DNA from: Actinobacillus genomosp. 1 | Lineage (GTDB): Bacteria; Pseudomonadota; Gammaproteobacteria; Enterobacterales; Pasteurellaceae | Length of the DNA: 64,000 bases | Direction: 5' to 3' | NCBI RefSeq assembly: GCF_029774175.1 | Contig: NZ_CP103834.1 | Coordinates: 1,977,001-2,041,000 of the forward strand | Shown here: positions 60,979 to 64,000 of the stretch, piece after piece | How positions within the stretch are numbered: position 1 is the first letter of the stretch | How the letters are laid out: every line of letters starts with the position of its first letter | Position numbers and translations under genes: made by a program | The notes under the pieces: generated by a model | Told to the model about the DNA's origin: nothing | Databases searched by the model: none | What the model saw: the letters and a program-made list of their open reading frames with translations, nothing else

Positions 60979-61974
60979 TTATAAAATAGGGGGTATATCA
61001 TGTGTTACAGCAATTTCTGAATCAATTAATGATATTGAGAAATAATGATCGTGTTTTGCAGTTATTGTAGAAGAAGAGAATAGAGTATAATCACTTTCTT
61101 CCGTTTGGTCGTAAAATATATCTATACTATGGATTTTATATTTAGATATTAATAACTCTAAATTGTTTTTCAGATATGCATCTTCATTTTTACGGTTACG
61201 ATTTTGGTTTTCTGAATTAAAGTATGAGATGAAACATTTTTCAATTATTTTACCTTCAGTATCTACATCAATTTCATCAGTCATGGCATTCGCAGAAAGA
61301 ATATTTAATCCGTGGACGTTTCCTTCTGTACGAGCTCTAACAATAAAAGTATTGAAGTAAATCAAGAAGTCATTATCTTCATTTGAAACTTTATATAATA
61401 TATCTCTTAGTCCAGAATGTGAACCATTTGTTGGTCTTCTACTTGGTTCATTTGTGTATCCAACATATTCTACTTTATTACTTATTCCTAAATTATATTT
61501 ACAAATATCAAGGAATTCGTGTATTGGAAAGGTTTCAATGTTACCATTATGATAATAAATATTTATAAATTTATCTTGTAAAGAAATTTTAGGACGTTTC
61601 TTAGTATTAGTACAGTCAATAAACTTTACTTTGATATATTTTTTTGTGTTTTTTTTACCAATGATAATAGGGATGTAGGTATATTGATTGATAGGGTTAA
61701 ACCAAATCTTTTTACGTGTATTAAAACGGACTTTAGTTCTAGAGCATATAAAATAAACAAATCGTTTATCTAAATGATTTTGAACTGATTTTTCAATTTC
61801 CTTTAATTTATTGCGGATTAATCGATTGGTATCAATCTTTTCACTTAATTGGTTTGGATATACAATTAAGTCGTACCAAAATTTATGGCATTTATCGAGA
61901 GTGATGATCCATTTTTTATCTATATTTTGGTAAGTGGTATTTGAATTTAAAAAATTGAATAATCCTCTATTCAT
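60979..61974 (-). CDS. AT-rich protein of unknown function, weak GIY-YIG-like motif
   Basis: A 331-residue soluble protein, basic in its N-terminal half and rich in Asn, Lys and Ile. Residues about 168-198 read VEYVGYTNEPSRRPTNGSHSGLRDIL, where YVGYT-x3-RR resembles the YIG part of GIY-YIG nucleases; I cannot place the GIY part or the later Glu/Asn, so this is only a hint. The low GC and isolated place after rpoC suggest horizontal gain. It could be a defence or homing-type gene. The start at 61974 has a GAGGAAAT site upstream on the minus strand. Confidence 0.6.
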   Translation of the reverse strand: MNRGLFNFLNSNTTYQNIDKKWIITLDKCHKFWYDLIVYPNQLSEKIDTNRLIRNKLKEIEKSVQNHLDKRFVYFICSRTKVRFNTRKKIWFNPINQYTYIPIIIGKKNTKKYIKVKFIDCTNTKKRPKISLQDKFINIYYHNGNIETFPIHEFLDICKYNLGISNKVEYVGYTNEPSRRPTNGSHSGLRDILYKVSNEDNDFLIYFNTFIVRARTEGNVHGLNILSANAMTDEIDVDTEGKIIEKCFISYFNSENQNRNRKNEDAYLKNNLELLISKYKIHSIDIFYDQTEESDYTLFSSSTITAKHDHYFSISLIDSEIAVTHDIPPIL

Positions 61975-62070
61975 ATATTTCCTCTATATATAAACCTGTA
62001 AAATTATTGTTTTAATAATTAATTTTAATCTGTCCGTCCAATCCAGCCCCCCAATTCGCTGAAACCCCCG

Positions 62071-62097
62071 ATAGCACCCGTCTTTGACGGGTGCTAT
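62071..62097. repeat. Perfect 12-bp stem hairpin
   Basis: ATAGCACCCGTC-TTT-GACGGGTGCTAT in the 281-bp gap between the unknown gene and the DUF417 gene. There is no T run. The stem is GC-rich in an AT-rich setting. No gene is visible in this gap. Confidence 0.65.
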
Positions 62098-62175
62098 GTT
62101 TGAATCCTACTGAAAGTTTGTATAAGCTCTCGTCATAGAGGAGCTCTATCATTTCTAGGAAGAGATAGCAGAGAA

Positions 62176-62238
62176 TAAAAAAACAAGCGGTTAGATTCCT
62201 CTATAATTTTGCAAAAAATTCGGGAAATTTAACCGCTT
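62176..62238 (-). terminator. USS-pair terminator of the DUF417 gene
   Basis: AAGCGGTTA (62185-62193) pairs with TAACCGCTT (62230-62238); the minus-strand read then has a T-rich run (A run at 62176-62183). Confidence 0.7.
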
Positions 62239-62255
62239 ATCGTTTTATGGATATG

Positions 62256-62672
62256 TTACGGAAACGCTCTATTTAAATCATGTTTTAACAGTACAATCGC
62301 CCCGCCGATAAGTAAGAAATCCTTAAAGATAAAGCTATTAAATCCGATTTGTGCTAGTAGGCTAAGCGTGACTAAACCGGTGCCGATTAATCCTAACGCG
62401 CCGATAATGCCGGCTTTAGGATAGAAAATACCGACAAATAAACCGATATAAGTGATACCTTCAATTACCCCCAGTAGGTAACTTGCGCCGTGAAAGCCGA
62501 ACCAATCGTAGAGAAAATTAAGCCAAGTAGTAGAAATTAACGGTTTAAGTGCTTCCACCTCGAAATCAAACCATTTAAAAATCCCGAATGTGGCAAAGAC
62601 GATAAAAATTGATAAACGCAGGATCAGAATATCTACTTCCGATGTTTTAAATTTAGTTAGCAAGTTTTGCAT
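62256..62672 (-). CDS. DUF417 / YkgB-like inner-membrane protein
   Basis: A 138-residue protein with four hydrophobic segments: ILRLSIFIVFATFGIFKWF, SYLLGVIEGITYIGLFVGIFY, AGIIGALGLIGTGLVTLSLLA and FKDFLLIGGAIVLL. The FGIFKWFDFEVEALKPLISTTW stretch is typical of DUF417. The E. coli member RclC is part of the reactive-chlorine response; it is longer at the C terminus. A DoxX-like label would be a looser alternative. Monocistronic with a USS-pair terminator. Confidence 0.75.
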   Translation of the reverse strand: MQNLLTKFKTSEVDILILRLSIFIVFATFGIFKWFDFEVEALKPLISTTWLNFLYDWFGFHGASYLLGVIEGITYIGLFVGIFYPKAGIIGALGLIGTGLVTLSLLAQIGFNSFIFKDFLLIGGAIVLLKHDLNRAFP

Positions 62673-62880
62673 AATGTCTCCTTATAAATAATTATGATAC
62701 TTATAAGGGACGTAACAATAGGTAAGCTCTTACAAGGAAATATGGAAAGGAGAGCTTAAGCGGTAAACAAGCGGTTGAATTTGCAAGATTTTTCGTAATT
62801 TCGACCGCTTATGTCCCGATTAGCCGAAAAGATTATTTTTTCTTCAGTTTTTCTTAAGATTTGGGGTATAGCCTAAGCAC

Positions 62881-62899
62881 AATAGCAAATAATGCTATT
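62881..62899 (+). repeat. Inverted repeat upstream of the DUF2202 gene
   Basis: AATAGCA-N5-TGCTATT directly upstream of the ribosome site of the gene at 62918; it may be an operator or a 5' hairpin. Confidence 0.45.
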
Positions 62900-62917
62900 G
62901 AATCTGAGGAGGTTATT

Positions 62918-63568
62918 ATGAAAAACGTAAAACTTATGCCGATGTTAATGGCCGGTATCGTGACTTTTTCTTCTTTCAGCTGGGCAACGGTCGAAACACC
63001 TTTTCCCAATCGTTCAACAAATATAGCCGCTAAAACCACCGCATCCGTACTAAGCCAAACGGAAATTGACTCTTTACGTTATATGCGAGAAGAGGAAAAA
63101 TTAGCGCACGATATATATATCCATTTATACAACCGCTGGAAAACGCCGGTTTTCTTAAATATTGCCAATGCGGAGAAAATACATACTCAAGCGGTAGCGA
63201 ATTTATTGCATCAGTACCAAGTAACTGATTCGATCCCTAATGAAGCGGGTAAATTCAATCATCCCGAGTTACAAAAATTATATGACCAACTGACTCAGCA
63301 AGGTGAAAAGAGCCTCATGGAAGCGCTCAAAGTCGGTATGTTAATTGAATATTTGGATATTGCCGACTTGCAGAAAGCTCAACAAAGCGTAACACAAAAC
63401 GATATTAAAATGATTTATCAATTCTTAGAAAAAGGTTCGCGTAACCATCTACGTGGTTTTTATCGAAATTTACGTCAAATAGGCGGAGATTATCAGCCGC
63501 AATATATTACTTCAGCTTATTTTAATCAGATTGTATCAAGTAGAATGGAACGAGGGAGATCATTTTAA
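62918..63568 (+). CDS. DUF2202 family exported protein
   Basis: A 216-residue protein with a signal peptide (MKNVKLMPMLMAGIVTFSSFSWA, cut near residue 23). The mature part has the DUF2202 ferritin-like text LSQTEIDSLRYMREEEKLAHDIYIHLY, NIANAEKIHTQAVANLL and NHLRGFYRNL. Its Glu and His spacing suggests a di-metal four-helix bundle in the periplasm; no reaction is known. GAGGAGG at 62906-62912 fixes the start. Confidence 0.82.
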   Translation: MKNVKLMPMLMAGIVTFSSFSWATVETPFPNRSTNIAAKTTASVLSQTEIDSLRYMREEEKLAHDIYIHLYNRWKTPVFLNIANAEKIHTQAVANLLHQYQVTDSIPNEAGKFNHPELQKLYDQLTQQGEKSLMEALKVGMLIEYLDIADLQKAQQSVTQNDIKMIYQFLEKGSRNHLRGFYRNLRQIGGDYQPQYITSAYFNQIVSSRMERGRSF

Positions 63569-63584
63569 TCTATAAATCAGAAAG

Positions 63585-63617
63585 AAAGGCTGAATCAAAA
63601 TAAGGTTCAGCCTTTTC
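63585..63617 (+). terminator. Terminator of the DUF2202 gene
   Basis: AAAGGCTGAA (63585-63594) pairs with TTCAGCCTTT (63606-63615), followed by T-rich sequence. Confidence 0.85.
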
Positions 63618-63747
63618 TATTTTAATCGAAAATTCAAGTTGTCATTAATCTTTCTTAGGGAGTAAGGCTAAATCAATTAAGATAGATATAAGTACAAATA
63701 AAACTCCTCATCAAGTGAGTTCACCATAGGGGATAAATCCTTTTATA

Positions 63748-64000
63748 CTACATACAACTATCTATCTTAAAAAAATATTGTTGATTATATTTTAGTACAT
63801 AAGATGCTTTGTCTTCCGAAAATAAAGGATAAACTTTAATCTGATCGTCTTCTCGTGAAGATAAGTTATTCTCTAGATATATACTTCCTTTAACATCTGC
63901 AAAGTTTCTACAAATATAAATTCCTTTGCTTGTTTCATTATCAAAGTATTGGTATTCATATAAGTAATGTTTTATTACTTTAACAATATTATCTGGATTC
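63748..64000 (-). CDS. C-terminal end of an unknown protein, 5'-truncated by window edge
   Basis: A clean minus-strand frame runs from the window edge to TAG at 63748-63750, giving about 83 residues (including NPDNIVKVIKHYLYEYQYF, GIYICRNFADVKGSIYL and a Cys near the end). Strongly AT-rich. I do not recognise it. The start is outside the window. Confidence 0.55.
   Translation of the reverse strand, partial: NPDNIVKVIKHYLYEYQYFDNETSKGIYICRNFADVKGSIYLENNLSSREDDQIKVYPLFSEDKASYVLKYNQQYFFKIDSCM

Noticed and set aside
62071..62097. Hairpin as an intrinsic terminator or integron attC site
   Set aside because: No T run on either strand and no attC-type conserved R boxes or integrase.
1..64000. CRISPR array, tRNA or rRNA genes
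   Set aside because: No regularly spaced repeats with spacers and no tRNA or rRNA sequence recognised on either strand; the REP repeats are irregularly spaced and inverted.

Overview
The window looks like the chromosome of a gamma-proteobacterium of the Pasteurellaceae, most likely the Apl-type uptake-sequence clade (Actinobacillus sensu stricto or a close relative). The core genes carry many copies of ACAAGCGGT/ACCGCTTGT, often as inverted pairs that act as terminators. The backbone is ulaR-ulaE-ulaF, fklB, hldD, def, dprA, an OPT-family transporter, ulaBA, secE-nusG, rplKA, rplJL and rpoBC.

Layout: 1-2240 is an ascorbate-utilisation block (ulaR is cut by the window edge). 2404-11090 is mixed housekeeping, ending with the UlaA/UlaB PTS components. 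11398-13784 holds secE, nusG, rplK and rplA. 13853-47053 is a 33-kb accessory island sitting exactly between rplA and rplJ. 47357-48274 is rplJ-rplL, preceded by an L10 leader. 48438-52169 is a second insertion between rplL and rpoB: a hipBA pair plus small exported or unknown genes and a decayed repeat protein. 52470-60897 is rpoB-rpoC, with its own promoter. 60979-64000 holds an unknown AT-rich gene, a DUF417 membrane protein, a DUF2202 exported protein and the end of another unknown gene.

The island is the main point of interest. It encodes an aryl-polyene (APE) type II fatty-acid/polyketide pathway together with the dialkylresorcinol genes darA and darB, a BtrH-like protein and an ABC-2 exporter. 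This is the gene complement expected for a flexirubin-like aryl polyene-dialkylresorcinol pigment. The cluster is in two blocks. The block usually found at the 3' end (lipoprotein, KS, DH, KR, KS = ApeN-R-like) comes first, with darA, darB, btrH and the ABC genes. The block usually found at the 5' end (CLF, acyltransferase, ACPs, ligase, thioesterase, LolA-like, MMPL exporter = ApeC-M-like) comes last. Between them sits a six-gene type I restriction-modification operon (hsdR, two genes of unknown role, hsdS, a PrrC-like anticodon nuclease, hsdM), which ends 10 bp before the next pigment ACP. The first block is decorated with hairpin REP repeats and a RAYT transposase. The island carries eight exact Haemophilus-type uptake sequences (AAGTGCGGT); I saw none outside it.

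How the genes would work together: an AMP-ligase loads an aryl starter on an ACP. The KS/CLF, KR and paired hotdog dehydratases extend and reduce it to a polyene. DarB and DarA make a dialkylresorcinol. Acyltransferases, a glycosyltransferase, the LolA-like and lipoprotein components, the MMPL protein and the ABC transporter would assemble the product and move it to the outer membrane. Expression probably depends on read-through from the rplKA operon, because no promoter is visible between the rplA terminator and the first island gene.
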